From assembly GCF_020037475.1 (NCBI RefSeq), contig NZ_JAIQDB010000006.1, positions 103,123-167,122 of the forward strand: DNA of 64,000 nucleotides, given 5' to 3'. Source of the stretch: Sutcliffiella deserti. GTDB lineage: Bacteria; Bacillota; Bacilli; Bacillales; Bacillaceae_I. The notes beneath the pieces are model-generated. The model did not search any database, was not told where the DNA came from, and saw only the letters and a list, made by a program, of their open reading frames with translations. The translations under genes and the position numbers were made by a program. Positions 1 to 8,745 of the stretch are shown here, in pieces. Within the stretch, counting starts at the first letter, position 1, and each line of letters begins with the position of its first letter.

Positions 1-631
1 TTTTGTCTCTCTTTCAAAACCAACAATCCCACTAAGAAGAACTACCATACATATTCTTTGTAAGGTAATTATCGTGTCTTCATTAAAAAAGTCTAAAATC
101 CTGATTCCCTCCCTTTTTTATGTATATCCCCTTTTATTTTATGTAGCCTGTTAAAAGGTAGATAAAACATAAAAATAAGACGATGGACCTGTCCCCATTG
201 TCCCACATGATGCTTTTCATGCCATTAGCGCTGATGTTTCTATTTTCAGATAGTGTGCGTTATTCTATCTATCAGAATGTTGATCTATTAATGTCTGCCG
301 TTGCAATATCTATTACAAGGGATGACGCTTGACCCCTTTACCTCCAATCTGATGGAGACACTCAGACCATTTCCACCTTTAAGAGAACAGAAAATTGGAG
401 GAGCAATATTGTTAGCAAGTCAAGCTGTTTGGTTTGTTTGTTCCATTCATGGTTAAACAAAAACCTCTTTATAGATAAGTTACTAAGCGAGCCCAAACCT
501 GAAGGAGCAAATCCAATACTAAAGTCAGTTCCTCCAAACCTTCATAATACATTGAAAATTTTAAAAAACCTTTTTAAATATCGGCAATGTTTGAACGAGC
601 AACCTAAACTAAACTATTGAATGAAAACATT
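1..631. other. Intergenic stretch without a recognisable gene
   Basis: No convincing coding region is visible on either strand. The only long open frame, 429-620 on the plus strand, has no ribosome binding site and no recognisable composition or domain. The stretch holds one copy of the GGGACAGGTCCCC-type repeat near 186-206. The window edge may cut an upstream gene's regulatory region. Confidence 0.5.
186..206. repeat. GGACCTGTCCCC dispersed repeat, copy 1
   Basis: The sequence GGACCTGTCCCC is followed by ATTGTCCCA. Closely similar strings occur near 948-977, 8057-8084, 16641-16674 and 19040-19105, all outside or at the very end of genes. The half-sites GGGACA and TGTCCC are mutually complementary, so each copy can form a short hairpin. 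Confidence 0.6.
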
Positions 632-667
632 ATAAAAACGCTTGGACTAAAGAAAATCCAAGCGTTT
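632..667 (-). terminator. Terminator of the small gene at 704-838
   Basis: An 11-bp perfect stem (636-646 with 657-667, AAACGCTTGGA arms) has a 10-base loop. On the minus strand it is followed by a run of five T, fitting an intrinsic terminator just after the small minus-strand gene. Confidence 0.75.
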
Positions 668-703
668 ATATAATGTTAAAGGTTAGCTGGTTGAAAACCG
701 AGC

Positions 704-838
704 TTATTGCTCCGAATTTTGACGCTTTCTTGGCTGGATCGCTCGTGCTACTTCTTCCGCTGATTCAATTTCCTTAATATTGTTTGCAATTGGTTTCCCT
801 TTTTGACTAGGACCATCATGCTTATTGTGCTTTGACAT
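704..838 (-). CDS. Small hydrophilic protein, 44 aa, function unknown
   Basis: A 44-residue open frame begins MSKHNKHDGPSQKGKP and ends RKRQNSEQ. It has a strong GGGGGAT ribosome binding site about 10 bases before the ATG and is followed at once by a hairpin terminator, so the expression signals are good. The protein is rich in Lys, Arg, Gln, Asn and Ser, with no membrane segment and no cysteine. Its size and composition resemble small spore-associated proteins of Bacillus, but I recognise no specific family and assign no function. It sits downstream of mvaB on the same strand, about 100 bases away. Confidence 0.6.
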   Translation of the reverse strand: MSKHNKHDGPSQKGKPIANNIKEIESAEEVARAIQPRKRQNSEQ

Positions 839-941
839 GGTAGGTGATCCCCCTTTTCTTATTTTCATTTGTTAATGTTAGTCAGATGCGGGGGATTTAT
901 GCATGTTTGCGAAAAGGGAAAAACATTGGCTTTTCGCACAG

Positions 942-1856
942 TTAAACCTGGGACAATGGACCTGTCCCCTTGACCCATTTATAGTACTGGCTTTCATATG
1001 GCTTATCAAGGTGGGGTAGTAAATTTTCCAGAGCTTTCGTAATGCGGTTGAGGTTGATGCCTGTTGAAATTCCCATTTGTTCAAGCATATAAACGACATC
1101 CTCTGTAGCTACATTGCCGGAAGCTCCTGGTGCAAAGGGGCATCCCCCAAGGCCACCGGCTGATGTGTCGAAGCGGTCAATTCCTGCCTGTAATGCGGCG
1201 AAGATATTAGCGAGTGCCATTCCTCTCGTATTATGAAAATGTGCGGTGATCATGATGTTTGGCAACGCTTTCTTTAGTGCAGAAAATAATTCTAATGATT
1301 CCTTTGGATTGGCCATTCCGATAGTATCAGCGACACTCAGTTCGTCCACCCCGAAGCTTGCAAATCTTTGACATAATACCAGTACATCCGCAACTTCTAC
1401 TTTTCCTTCATATGGGCAGTAGAAGGAGGTGGAAATACATGCGCGGACGAAGAAGTTTTTTTCTTTAAGATCTCGTATTATTGGCTCAAGTTCCTGCAGA
1501 CTTTCTTCGGTTGTCTTGTTAATATTTTTCTTATTGAAGGAATCGCTGACTCCGACAAAAACAGCGGCGTTTTTACAAGCCGTACCTAGCAGACGATCGA
1601 TACCTTTTCTATTTGGTACAAGGACGAAATTGCGAGTTTCCTCATCCAGGCATTCTTCGATAATTATAGGTGCGTCGGCCATCTGTGGAACCCATTTTGG
1701 GGAAACAAAGGAGGTGAGTTCAACCTCCTTGATACCGGCTTTTTTCAGTTGCTTAATAAAATCAATTTTCGTGAGGGTTGGAACAAAGGTTGCTAAATTT
1801 TGCAATCCATCCCGTGGACCAACCTCGATAATGGTTGCTTGTGTAGGTAAGTTCAA
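942..1856 (-). CDS. mvaB: Hydroxymethylglutaryl-CoA lyase
   Basis: This enzyme cleaves HMG-CoA into acetoacetate and acetyl-CoA, the last step of leucine breakdown. The 304-residue TIM-barrel protein shows the N-terminal VGPRDGLQN motif of the family and the glycine-rich catalytic-loop signature GGLGGCPFAPGASGN with its cysteine near residue 239. The start is TTG at 1856, supported by a GGGGG ribosome binding site eight bases upstream. The last residues, GTGPLSQV, are read from a GGGACAATGGACCTGTCCCC repeat copy rather than ancestral coding sequence. It faces the thiolase and CoA-transferase genes divergently; those would consume the acetoacetate made here. B. subtilis YngG is the likely counterpart. 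Confidence 0.95.
   Translation of the reverse strand: MNLPTQATIIEVGPRDGLQNLATFVPTLTKIDFIKQLKKAGIKEVELTSFVSPKWVPQMADAPIIIEECLDEETRNFVLVPNRKGIDRLLGTACKNAAVFVGVSDSFNKKNINKTTEESLQELEPIIRDLKEKNFFVRACISTSFYCPYEGKVEVADVLVLCQRFASFGVDELSVADTIGMANPKESLELFSALKKALPNIMITAHFHNTRGMALANIFAALQAGIDRFDTSAGGLGGCPFAPGASGNVATEDVVYMLEQMGISTGINLNRITKALENLLPHLDKPYESQYYKWVKGTGPLSQV
948..977. repeat. GGACCTGTCCCC dispersed repeat, copy 2, inside the mvaB 3' end
   Basis: GGGACAATGGACCTGTCCCC followed by TTGACCCA lies inside the final codons of mvaB and supplies its C-terminal residues GTGPLSQV. Confidence 0.65.
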
Positions 1857-1995
1857 TTGATTTCCCCCTATTTTTGTAACATGTTAGTTTAATTTTAGTA
1901 AGAAAAGAGACCAAAAAGCAAGAATTATAGAAATTTTATAAAAAAAGAAGGATTTTCGACAAGAACCAAGAATAAATGTAGCGAGAGGAGATGGA

Positions 1996-3183
1996 ATGAT
2001 GACTAACAAAGAAGTAGTGATTGTAAGCGCTGTCAGAACAGCGATTGGAAGCTTTGGTGGGGTATTTAAGGATGTTTCTGCTCCGCAACTAGGAGCAGTA
2101 GTGATAAAAGAGGCGCTCGCAAAAGTCGGGCTTGCACCAGATAGTGTAGATGAAGTAATTATGGGGAATGTGCTGCAGGCAGGACTTGGCCAGAACCCCG
2201 CAAGACAAGCTGCAATCGGAGCAGGACTTCCTAACGAAGTTTCCTCAATGACAATAAATAAAGTATGTGGCTCCGGATTAAAAGCCGTTCATCTTGCAAC
2301 ACAAGCCATTATCGCAGGAGATGCTGATATTGTGGTTGCGGGTGGAATGGAAAATATGTCACAGGCACCTTACCTATTAAAGGGCGCACGCGACGGATAT
2401 CGTATGGGTGATCAAAAAGTGACAGATAGTATGGTAACAGACGGGTTGTGGTGCTCCTTCAATGATTATCATATGGGAGTAACCGCTGAAAACCTCTGCA
2501 CAAAATATGAGCTATCACGAGAAGAACAGGATATCTTTGCGGCAAACAGTCAGCAAAAAGCAGCGAAAGCGATGGAAGAAGGTAAATTCAAGGACGAAAT
2601 TGTTCCTGTGGAAGTAAAAAAGCGAAAAGAAATTCTGACAATCGATACAGACGAATATCCTAAAAAGGGAACAACAGTTGAAAAGCTTGGTGCCTTGCGT
2701 GCGGCATTTAAAAAAGATGGCTCTGTTACAGCTGGAAACGCATCTGGAATCAATGATGGAGCAGCAGTTGTAATTGTAATGAGCAAAGAAAAGGCAGACG
2801 AGCTGGGAATTAAACCATTAGTGAAAATTGTTGCCAATGCAAGCAGTGGAGTGGATCCTAGCATCATGGGAATCGGTCCTGTCACTGCCGTGAAAAAAGC
2901 ATTAGAAAAAGGAAGCCAGATCTTGGAAGAGATAGACCTTGTGGAGGCCAATGAAGCGTTCGCCGCTCAATCTCTTGCAGTCGGAAAAGAACTTCAGTTT
3001 GACCCAGAAAAGCTAAACGTTAACGGCGGTGCAATTGCTCTTGGTCACCCAATAGGGGCAAGCGGTACACGCATCCTCGTCACCCTCATTCACGAAATGA
3101 AAAGACGTGACGTGAAAAAAGGTCTTGCCACCCTTTGTATTGGTGGAGGACAAGGTGTAGCAACAATTGTAGAGAATATCTAA
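1996..3183 (+). CDS. Acetyl-CoA C-acetyltransferase (AtoB-type thiolase)
   Basis: Biosynthetic-type thiolase that interconverts two acetyl-CoA and acetoacetyl-CoA. All three catalytic elements are present: nucleophile Cys91 in NKVCGSG, His351 in GHPIGASG and Cys381 in CIGGGQG. Length (395 aa) is normal for the family. Two ATG codons stand in tandem (1996 and 1999) after a GAGGAG ribosome binding site; either could be used. The gene is followed after 22 bases by both subunits of a 3-oxoacid CoA-transferase, so the probable job is splitting acetoacetyl-CoA during ketone-body or leucine degradation, although the reaction is reversible. Several thiolase symbols are in use for this family, so none is given. 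Confidence 0.95.
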   Translation: MMTNKEVVIVSAVRTAIGSFGGVFKDVSAPQLGAVVIKEALAKVGLAPDSVDEVIMGNVLQAGLGQNPARQAAIGAGLPNEVSSMTINKVCGSGLKAVHLATQAIIAGDADIVVAGGMENMSQAPYLLKGARDGYRMGDQKVTDSMVTDGLWCSFNDYHMGVTAENLCTKYELSREEQDIFAANSQQKAAKAMEEGKFKDEIVPVEVKKRKEILTIDTDEYPKKGTTVEKLGALRAAFKKDGSVTAGNASGINDGAAVVIVMSKEKADELGIKPLVKIVANASSGVDPSIMGIGPVTAVKKALEKGSQILEEIDLVEANEAFAAQSLAVGKELQFDPEKLNVNGGAIALGHPIGASGTRILVTLIHEMKRRDVKKGLATLCIGGGQGVATIVENI

Positions 3184-3205
3184 TTTCCTAGAGAGAGGTG
3201 CAACA

Positions 3206-3895
3206 ATGAAACCAATTTACACGTCCTTTACAGAAGCTGTAAAAGATATTCAGGATGGTGCCACAATCATGGTAGGTGGGTTCGGACTATGTGGAATCCC
3301 AGAAAACCTGATCCTAGCACTTGTTGAAACAGGAGTCAAAGACCTGACTGTCATCTCCAATAACTGCGGAGTTGATGAGTGGGGCTTAGGGTTGCTATTG
3401 AAAAATAAACAAATTAGGAAAATGATTGGCTCCTATGTTGGAGAAAACAAGGAATTTGAACGCCAAGTGCTATCCGGCGAGTTGGAAGTAGAACTAACGC
3501 CACAAGGGACACTGGCAGAAAAAATCCGTGCAGGCGGAGCGGGGATTCCGGCATTTTACACACCAGCTGGAGTAGGAACACCTATTGCTGAAGGCAAGGA
3601 AGTGCGTGTGTTTAATGGAAAAGAATATCTTTTAGAAGAAGCCTATCAAGCGGACTTCAGTCTAGTGAGAGCAGATAAGGCTGATAAAATGGGGAACCTA
3701 ATCTATAACAAGACAGCTCGTAACTTTAATCCGATGATTGCTGCAGCTGGAACTGTCACAATCGCGGAAGTAGAAGAGCTAGTGGAAATTGGGGATCTTG
3801 ATCCAAATCAGATTCAAACACCAAGCATCTATGTCCAACGCCTGATCGTCGGCAAACAGGAAAAGAAAATCGAACGCATTACTACTAGAGACTAG
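3206..3895 (+). CDS. scoA: 3-oxoacid CoA-transferase subunit A
   Basis: Alpha subunit of succinyl-CoA:acetoacetate CoA-transferase, which loads CoA from succinyl-CoA onto acetoacetate. The 229-residue protein has the family glycine-rich CoA-binding segment near its N-terminus ([14 protein letters not shown]) and the [15 protein letters not shown] loop in the middle. GAGAGAGG stands upstream of the ATG. It lies 22 bases after the thiolase and 16 bases before subunit B, an evident operon. A, B and thiolase together convert acetoacetate into two acetyl-CoA. Confidence 0.95.
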   Translation: MKPIYTSFTEAVKDIQDGATIMVGGFGLCGIPENLILALVETGVKDLTVISNNCGVDEWGLGLLLKNKQIRKMIGSYVGENKEFERQVLSGELEVELTPQGTLAEKIRAGGAGIPAFYTPAGVGTPIAEGKEVRVFNGKEYLLEEAYQADFSLVRADKADKMGNLIYNKTARNFNPMIAAAGTVTIAEVEELVEIGDLDPNQIQTPSIYVQRLIVGKQEKKIERITTRD

Positions 3896-3911
3896 GGAGG
3901 AGGGGTAAACC

Positions 3912-4580
3912 ATGGCAAACGAAAAGTTTAATACTCGAGAAAGAATAGCCAAACGAGCAGAAAGAGAAATCGAAAACGGCTTTTATGTTAACCTTGGAAT
4001 TGGAATGCCAACACTTGTAGCTAATTACCTTTCCGACAATAAACAGGTTGTTTTGCAATCAGAAAACGGGCTATTAGGTATCGGACCATATCCAACAAAA
4101 GAAAATGTTGACGCAGACTTGATTAATGCTGGAAAAGAGACCGTAACCGCCATCCCAGGTGCCGCCTATTTTGACAGCGCCGAATCCTTCGCAATGATCC
4201 GCGGCGGGCACGTAAACATTGCCATACTTGGCGGAATGGAAGTAAGTGAAAGTGGTGACCTGGCCAACTGGATGATCCCTGGCAAAATGATCAAAGGAAT
4301 GGGCGGTGCGATGGACCTTGTTCATGGTGCCGAACGTATTATCGTAATAATGGACCATGTGAATAAAGCAGGAGAAGCGAAGATATTGAAGGAATGTACA
4401 CTACCTTTAACAGGTAAGGGTGTGGTAGACCGCATTATTACAGACCGGGCTGTAATGGATGTAACCGAGCAAGGATTAAAGCTTGTTGAGGTTGCAGATG
4501 GATATTCGGTAGAGGATATCCAAAATAGTACAGAGCCTACTTTAATTGTGGATGAGTTTGTAAAGTTAGGCGCTTTTTAA
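3912..4580 (+). CDS. scoB: 3-oxoacid CoA-transferase subunit B
   Basis: Beta subunit of the acetoacetate CoA-transferase. The 222-residue chain carries the catalytic-glutamate motif SENGLLG (Glu at about residue 51), where the enzyme-bound CoA thioester forms in this family, and the conserved [14 protein letters not shown] segment. A strong GGGAGGAGGGG ribosome binding site precedes the ATG. It is the last gene of the three-gene operon and is followed by a hairpin terminator. Confidence 0.95.
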   Translation: MANEKFNTRERIAKRAEREIENGFYVNLGIGMPTLVANYLSDNKQVVLQSENGLLGIGPYPTKENVDADLINAGKETVTAIPGAAYFDSAESFAMIRGGHVNIAILGGMEVSESGDLANWMIPGKMIKGMGGAMDLVHGAERIIVIMDHVNKAGEAKILKECTLPLTGKGVVDRIITDRAVMDVTEQGLKLVEVADGYSVEDIQNSTEPTLIVDEFVKLGAF

Positions 4581-4594
4581 TCTTATTCCAAGGC

Positions 4595-4628
4595 AGACTG
4601 GTTACATTAAATGTAATCGGTCTTTTTT
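4595..4628 (+). terminator. Terminator of the thiolase-scoAB operon
   Basis: A 13-bp stem with G-U pairs (AGACTGGTTACATT with AATGTAATCGGTCT) is followed by six T, just after scoB. Confidence 0.85.
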
Positions 4629-4736
4629 CATAATATTTATAGATTAAGAGAGTTAACAATGGACTTTTAATAGAGTAAAATTATGTTGAACTGCAATAAT
4701 GTCCCCTTGATTCTTATGAAATTGGAGGAAAATAGT

Positions 4737-5753
4737 ATGGAGATGAAAAAAGATATTACTGTTGGTGGAATAGAATTAAATTGGGATCTAGAATCAGGAG
4801 AAGTTCTCTTTGAAGGGGGAGATGTTGTCTTCTTTTGGGTTTCAGCTATGAAGACATTTTTTGATACAATCAAAGAGGTTTCAGGCGAAGAAGCTACTAA
4901 TCTCGTTCTTGAAATTACTGGTTTTCGCCAGGGATTAATTGTTGGTAATGGATTTAGAGAGATGAAGAACATAGATATTTCCAATGTGGTGGAGTGGTTG
5001 TCAAACACCTACGCAGCAGCTGGGTGGGGGAAAGTTGAAATAAAAGACATCAATGTAGAAAATAACAGTTTTACCTTACTAATTAAAGATGATTGGGAAT
5101 ATAAAATGAATAGATTAGGGAAGAAGTGTACTGAAGGGATCTTTGTGCCTGCTCATTATGCAGGTGTGTTAACGGGTCTGTTTGGACAAAACTATTGGTA
5201 TAAAATGATTCAACACCAAAATGAAGAGAATACATTTAGTATAGTTGAATATTTTCCAAAAGAAGTTGATATTGAACAAAATATACACGAGTTATCGAGA
5301 AGAGAAGAAGCCAAACAAATTCTGCAATTGGAATATATGGTGGATGAGAAAACAAAGATGCTGCAAGAACTCATAAAGGAACTTTCTTCCCCGCTGATCC
5401 CTGTTTTAGAAGGTATCCTGGTGGTCCCTTTAATTGGTAAATATGATGAAGAACGGGCAGAGGTTTTAATGACCAATACGCTAAATCAACTGCCCAAACA
5501 TCAAGCAAACTATCTTTTGCTGGATGTAACCGGGCTTAACGACAATATATCAGAATATACAGCAGAAGTAATTGATAGATTAGGGTTGGCTGCTAAACTG
5601 CTTGGAACAGAAATGATATTAGTAGGTATTTCAGCAAAACTTGCACTTGTAATTACGCAATCCTTATCCAACCTAAAAAAATATGAATGTATGCAAACTC
5701 TTCAACATGGAATATACTATGCGCTTGGGAAAAGTGGGCGGAGAATCGTGTAG
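4737..5753 (+). CDS. STAS-domain protein with an N-terminal V4R-like sensory region
   Basis: The last 120 or so residues form a STAS domain of the RsbR/stressosome type: SSPLIPVLEGILVVPLIG, then LLLDVTGLNDN and a C-terminal LGTEMILVGI strand-helix unit. The N-terminal 180 residues end in a Cys-Thr-Glu-Gly segment and a GLFGQNYWYK stretch that resembles 4-vinyl-reductase (V4R) ligand-binding domains; this part is less certain. A charged helix, EEAKQILQLEYMVDEKTKML, links the two halves. ATG at 4737 is chosen because GGAGG lies eight bases upstream; an earlier ATG at 4683 lacks such a site. The likely role is signal input to a general-stress or kinase cascade, but no partner gene lies nearby. 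The phosphorylatable Ser/Thr of classical RsbR is not obvious. Confidence 0.75.
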   Translation: MEMKKDITVGGIELNWDLESGEVLFEGGDVVFFWVSAMKTFFDTIKEVSGEEATNLVLEITGFRQGLIVGNGFREMKNIDISNVVEWLSNTYAAAGWGKVEIKDINVENNSFTLLIKDDWEYKMNRLGKKCTEGIFVPAHYAGVLTGLFGQNYWYKMIQHQNEENTFSIVEYFPKEVDIEQNIHELSRREEAKQILQLEYMVDEKTKMLQELIKELSSPLIPVLEGILVVPLIGKYDEERAEVLMTNTLNQLPKHQANYLLLDVTGLNDNISEYTAEVIDRLGLAAKLLGTEMILVGISAKLALVITQSLSNLKKYECMQTLQHGIYYALGKSGRRIV

Positions 5754-5844
5754 GATAAGGTCTTTAGTTAAAATCACGCTTAATAATGTAAAATATCAGC
5801 CAAAGCAGGGGGCTGAAGTCTACATAAAATAATATTGCAACCTA

Positions 5845-5890
5845 AAAAAGGTTTAATAGAAGGCCCCTGCCGAATCTATTAAACCTTTTT
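5845..5890. terminator. Bidirectional terminator between convergent genes
   Basis: A perfect 16-bp stem (5845-5860 with 5875-5890) ends in T5 on the plus strand and T5 on the minus strand, separating the STAS gene from the HAD gene. Confidence 0.9.
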
Positions 5891-5908
5891 AACGCTGCAA
5901 TTTTTATA

Positions 5909-6577
5909 CTATGACGCGAAAATAGACCACTGATTTTGTTCTGCAATTTTTACCATGTCTTCTTTTGGGTTAACAAGAATAGGGTTGGAAACATAGTGCA
6001 GTAAAGGAATATCGCTTGCGCTGTCCGCATATGCCCAAATCTCTTTGGTTGAATTTACTGATATGTGCTGTTGAAGCATCCATTCTTGCAATTTTTTTAC
6101 TTTTATATCACCATTGACAATTTGTCCAATTTCACCTGTGCAAAGGCCTTCTCGATTAAATAATAATTCAGTGCTTAACACGTGGACGTCTAATTGGAGG
6201 TCTTTTATAAAAGCCTTTAAAAATGGTTGAAGCGCACCTGACAATACAATCACTGTATCACCCTTATCTTGGTGTTCTCGGATCTTAAGAACGAGGTTTT
6301 GATGAACTTCTGCTTTTCCAAAATTGACAAGTTCCTGAAAAAAGAGGTCCAACTCTTCTGTGGTTTTCCCTTTAAATGTTTTCGCAAAGGCTCTGAAAAA
6401 ATCATGTCTAAACTTATTTTTTCCTTTAAGTAAACCACCAGCTGACGCTTTTACTAGGCCTGCTGCAACAGTGGCCCATTGTTTTGTAGTAAACCTCTCT
6501 TTTCCGATCTGAAACATGGCTTTAAAAGAGTTTCCTTGATACAATGTTCCATCAAAATCTACCGTGACAATTGCCAA
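5909..6577 (-). CDS. HAD-superfamily (class IB) phosphatase
   Basis: Predicted phosphoserine-phosphatase-like hydrolase. Motif I, VDFDGTLYQGN, with both catalytic Asp residues, stands at the N-terminus; motif II is VIVLSGALQP; motif III/IV is YADSASDIPLLH. The substrate cannot be told from sequence. The start is uncertain. I prefer TTG at 6577, which has AAGGAAGG nine bases upstream and puts motif I right at the N-terminus as is usual. The frame stays open to an ATG at 6649, which would add 24 residues without a good ribosome binding site. The gene is single, convergent with the STAS gene. Confidence 0.8.
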   Translation of the reverse strand: MAIVTVDFDGTLYQGNSFKAMFQIGKERFTTKQWATVAAGLVKASAGGLLKGKNKFRHDFFRAFAKTFKGKTTEELDLFFQELVNFGKAEVHQNLVLKIREHQDKGDTVIVLSGALQPFLKAFIKDLQLDVHVLSTELLFNREGLCTGEIGQIVNGDIKVKKLQEWMLQQHISVNSTKEIWAYADSASDIPLLHYVSNPILVNPKEDMVKIAEQNQWSIFAS

Positions 6578-6649
6578 AACACAACACCTTCCTTTATTTA
6601 GTAAGTATAAGGATGTTGGTACGGTTTGTAAATAAATAGAAAGAATCAT

Positions 6650-6790
6650 TTCTTTTTTAGAGTCTGCTTTGTAGTAGTTTTCTACAAGGCTGCCTGCTGG
6701 GTCGTATATCGGTTAGCAAGAAAAGGATATACGGCCATTAGAAAAATCATGAAACAGCTATGTTATTGCCGTTTCGTGATTTTTTACGTT
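6650..6790. other. Cluster of three inverted repeats, the last terminator-like
   Basis: In the gap between the HAD gene and the monooxygenase gene three hairpins follow each other: 6669-6687 (TTGTAG/CTACAA), 6700-6736 (11-bp stem GGTCGTATATC with GATATACGGCC) and 6742-6785 (AAATCATGAAAC with GTTTCGTGATTT, then T5). The order stem, stem, terminator is that of a regulated leader, but the sequence matches no riboswitch class I know. From 6790 to the monooxygenase gene nothing else stands out. Confidence 0.45.
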
Positions 6791-7000
6791 GTTTACCAAA
6801 ACGAGATTGGCTTCCTCCATTAAAAACATCCAATAATACGTTTGCTATTAATTAGCTATTAGCTTTCGAACTATTACTAATTATTCTATATAGGAAACAT
6901 GCAGCTAGATTCAAATAGTTGCAAATTGAAAAAGTAAGGGGGAAAATGAGGAAAAAAGGACAGAGGGGCATTGCCTCTCGTCACAAGGAAGGTGTTAGAG

Positions 7001-8056
7001 ATGAAGAAATACCGAATAGATCAAAGCAAAGGGTTAGAGTTTGGGATATATACCCTTGGGGACCACTTACCGAATCCTTCGAATGGTGAGAGAATGTCTG
7101 CTGGGGAAAGGATTCACGAAATTATTGAATATGCAAAGTTGGCTGAGCAGGCTGGTCTCGATTTTTTTAGTGTCGGAGAGAGTCATCAAGAATTTTTTAC
7201 GACACAGGCACATACGGTTGTTTTGTCAGCAATTGCTCAGGCAACAAGCAAGATTAAAATTGCAAGCTCCTCGACAATTGTAAGTACCTCCGATCCAGTT
7301 CGGGTCTTTGAGGACTTTGCAACGATTGATTTAATTTCAAAGGGACGAGCAGAAATCGTTGCTGGCCGTGCATCAAGGATTGGACTTTTCGAATTATTAG
7401 GGTATGATGTGAACAATTATGAGGAATTGTATGAAGAAAAATTCGACTTGTTACGTCTTATTAATGAAAATGAAACGGTTAATTGGAGTGGTGAATTTCG
7501 TGCACCGTTAAGAAATGCACAGATTATCCCTCGTCCTCAAAACGGCTCTATGCCAATTTGGCGGGCAGTTGGGGGCTCGCCAGGTAGTGCGATAAAAGCG
7601 GGGGCTGCAGGTGTGCCAATGTTTCTCGCTCATTTAGGTGGACATGTATTGAGCTTTAAACGTACTATAGATGCATACAGGGAAGCAGCAAAACAAGAGG
7701 GCTATGATCCTGCAGAACTGCCGATTGCAACGGCAGGATTCTTCTATGCAGCCGAAACCTCTCAGCAGGCTATTGCAGATACCTATCCTCATATTAATGA
7801 AGGAATGAAGCGAACGAACGGGCGCGGTTTTCCAGCAGAAGCATATGCTCAAGGGATTGACCCTCAAAACGTAATGAATATTGGCAGCCCTCAACAAATC
7901 ATTGAAAAAATACTCTATCAACATGAGGTATATGGCCATCAACGATATATTGCACAAATCGATTTCGGCGGCGTTCCATTTGACCGACTTCAAAAAAATC
8001 TTGAACTGATCGGGACCGAAATTCTCCCTGCAGTCAAAAAGTATACAGCAAAGTAA
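7001..8056 (+). CDS. LLM-class flavin-dependent oxidoreductase
   Basis: Bacterial-luciferase-like TIM-barrel monooxygenase of 351 residues using reduced FMN. Visible family marks are the N-terminal LEFGIYTLGD strand, the EYAKLAEQAGLDFFSVGESH segment, SSSTIVSTSDPVRVFEDFATID, and GRAEIVAGRAS. The substrate is unknown; the closest known type is a putative oxidoreductase without a defined reaction. ATG 7001 is chosen because AAGGAAGG precedes it; an upstream in-frame ATG at 6971 lacks this. The stop codon is followed immediately by a copy of the GGGACAGGT repeat. Confidence 0.9.
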   Translation: MKKYRIDQSKGLEFGIYTLGDHLPNPSNGERMSAGERIHEIIEYAKLAEQAGLDFFSVGESHQEFFTTQAHTVVLSAIAQATSKIKIASSSTIVSTSDPVRVFEDFATIDLISKGRAEIVAGRASRIGLFELLGYDVNNYEELYEEKFDLLRLINENETVNWSGEFRAPLRNAQIIPRPQNGSMPIWRAVGGSPGSAIKAGAAGVPMFLAHLGGHVLSFKRTIDAYREAAKQEGYDPAELPIATAGFFYAAETSQQAIADTYPHINEGMKRTNGRGFPAEAYAQGIDPQNVMNIGSPQQIIEKILYQHEVYGHQRYIAQIDFGGVPFDRLQKNLELIGTEILPAVKKYTAK

Positions 8057-8084
8057 GGGACATAGGGACAGGTACATTGTCCCA
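8057..8084. repeat. GGGACAGGT dispersed repeat, copy 3
   Basis: GGGACATAGGGACAGGT followed by ACATTGTCCCA lies two bases after the monooxygenase stop codon, again at a gene's 3' end. Confidence 0.6.
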
Positions 8085-8109
8085 CCAATTTTTAGGAGGA
8101 ATTAAACGA

Positions 8110-8622
8110 ATGAATATGACCAATAATGATATTTTGATTAGGTTAAGGTATGCTCTGGATTTAAAGAATACAGAGATGGTGGAGATTTTCAAACTTGGAG
8201 GAGTAGATATAACGAAAGAGGACGTGTTAAAGCTACTTGTGAGACCTAACGAGGACTACCTTGAGGAAGCAGGAAATGAGGTAAATGACGAAGATATTAT
8301 TTTATGATTAGAGTTATTCTTAAATGGTCTCATTATTTTCAAAAGAGGAAAACAGGATCCAAAACCTGGGCAGCCAGACAGACCTCCAATAACAATCTCG
8401 GGAAATCTCAGTGTAAATAATGTTGTGTTGAAGAAATTGAAAATAGCACTAGCATTAACAAGTGAGGATATGGTTGATATTTTAGAAGAGGCTGGTGTCA
8501 CGATAACTAAAAGTGAATTAGGTGCCTTATTAAGAAAAGAAGGACATAAGAATTATAAGCCGTGTGGAGACAGATACGCTAGAAACTTTTTAAAAGGCTT
8601 GGCTTATAAATATAGAGAGTAG
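8110..8622 (+). pseudogene. DUF1456 (YehS-like) gene interrupted by an in-frame TGA
   Basis: DUF1456 proteins such as E. coli YehS carry two tandem repeats of about 65-70 residues. Both are here in one frame. The first (MTNNDILIRLRYALDL...MVEIFKLGG) starts at ATG 8110, with AGGAGGA upstream. The second (LKKLKIALALTSEDMVDIL...RNFLKGLAYKYRE) ends at 8622. Between them the frame is broken only by TGA at 8305-8307; the codons after it continue with the conserved linker LFLNGLIIFKRGKQD. No shift of frame is involved. Either a recent nonsense mutation (for example from CGA or TGG), readthrough, or a sequencing error explains this. A GTG at 8425 could restart the second repeat alone. Confidence 0.8.
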
Positions 8623-8745
8623 ACGAGCTCGAAATAGACAGATGGATGCAAACTTAGGTTAAATACTTCCGGGTTGGAAAACATAAACTGAAGATACATA
8701 ATGAGCAGAAAACAGTCTAGGATTAAAGAGGGGTGGGGGGATAAT

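Noticed and set aside
429..620. A 63-residue open frame in the first intergenic stretch
   Set aside because: No ribosome binding site and no recognisable protein character; it is likely a chance frame.
1429..1860. Long open frames antisense to mvaB, the thiolase gene, pdp, the rib genes and others
   Set aside because: They mirror codon bias of the real genes on the other strand and lack start signals and domains.
6962..6978. Short inverted repeat AGAGG/CCTCT before the monooxygenase gene as an operator
   Set aside because: Only five base pairs per arm; too weak to support.
8305..8307. TGA in the DUF1456 gene as selenocysteine
   Set aside because: The family has no conserved Cys/Sec at this linker position, and no SECIS-like hairpin is apparent immediately downstream.
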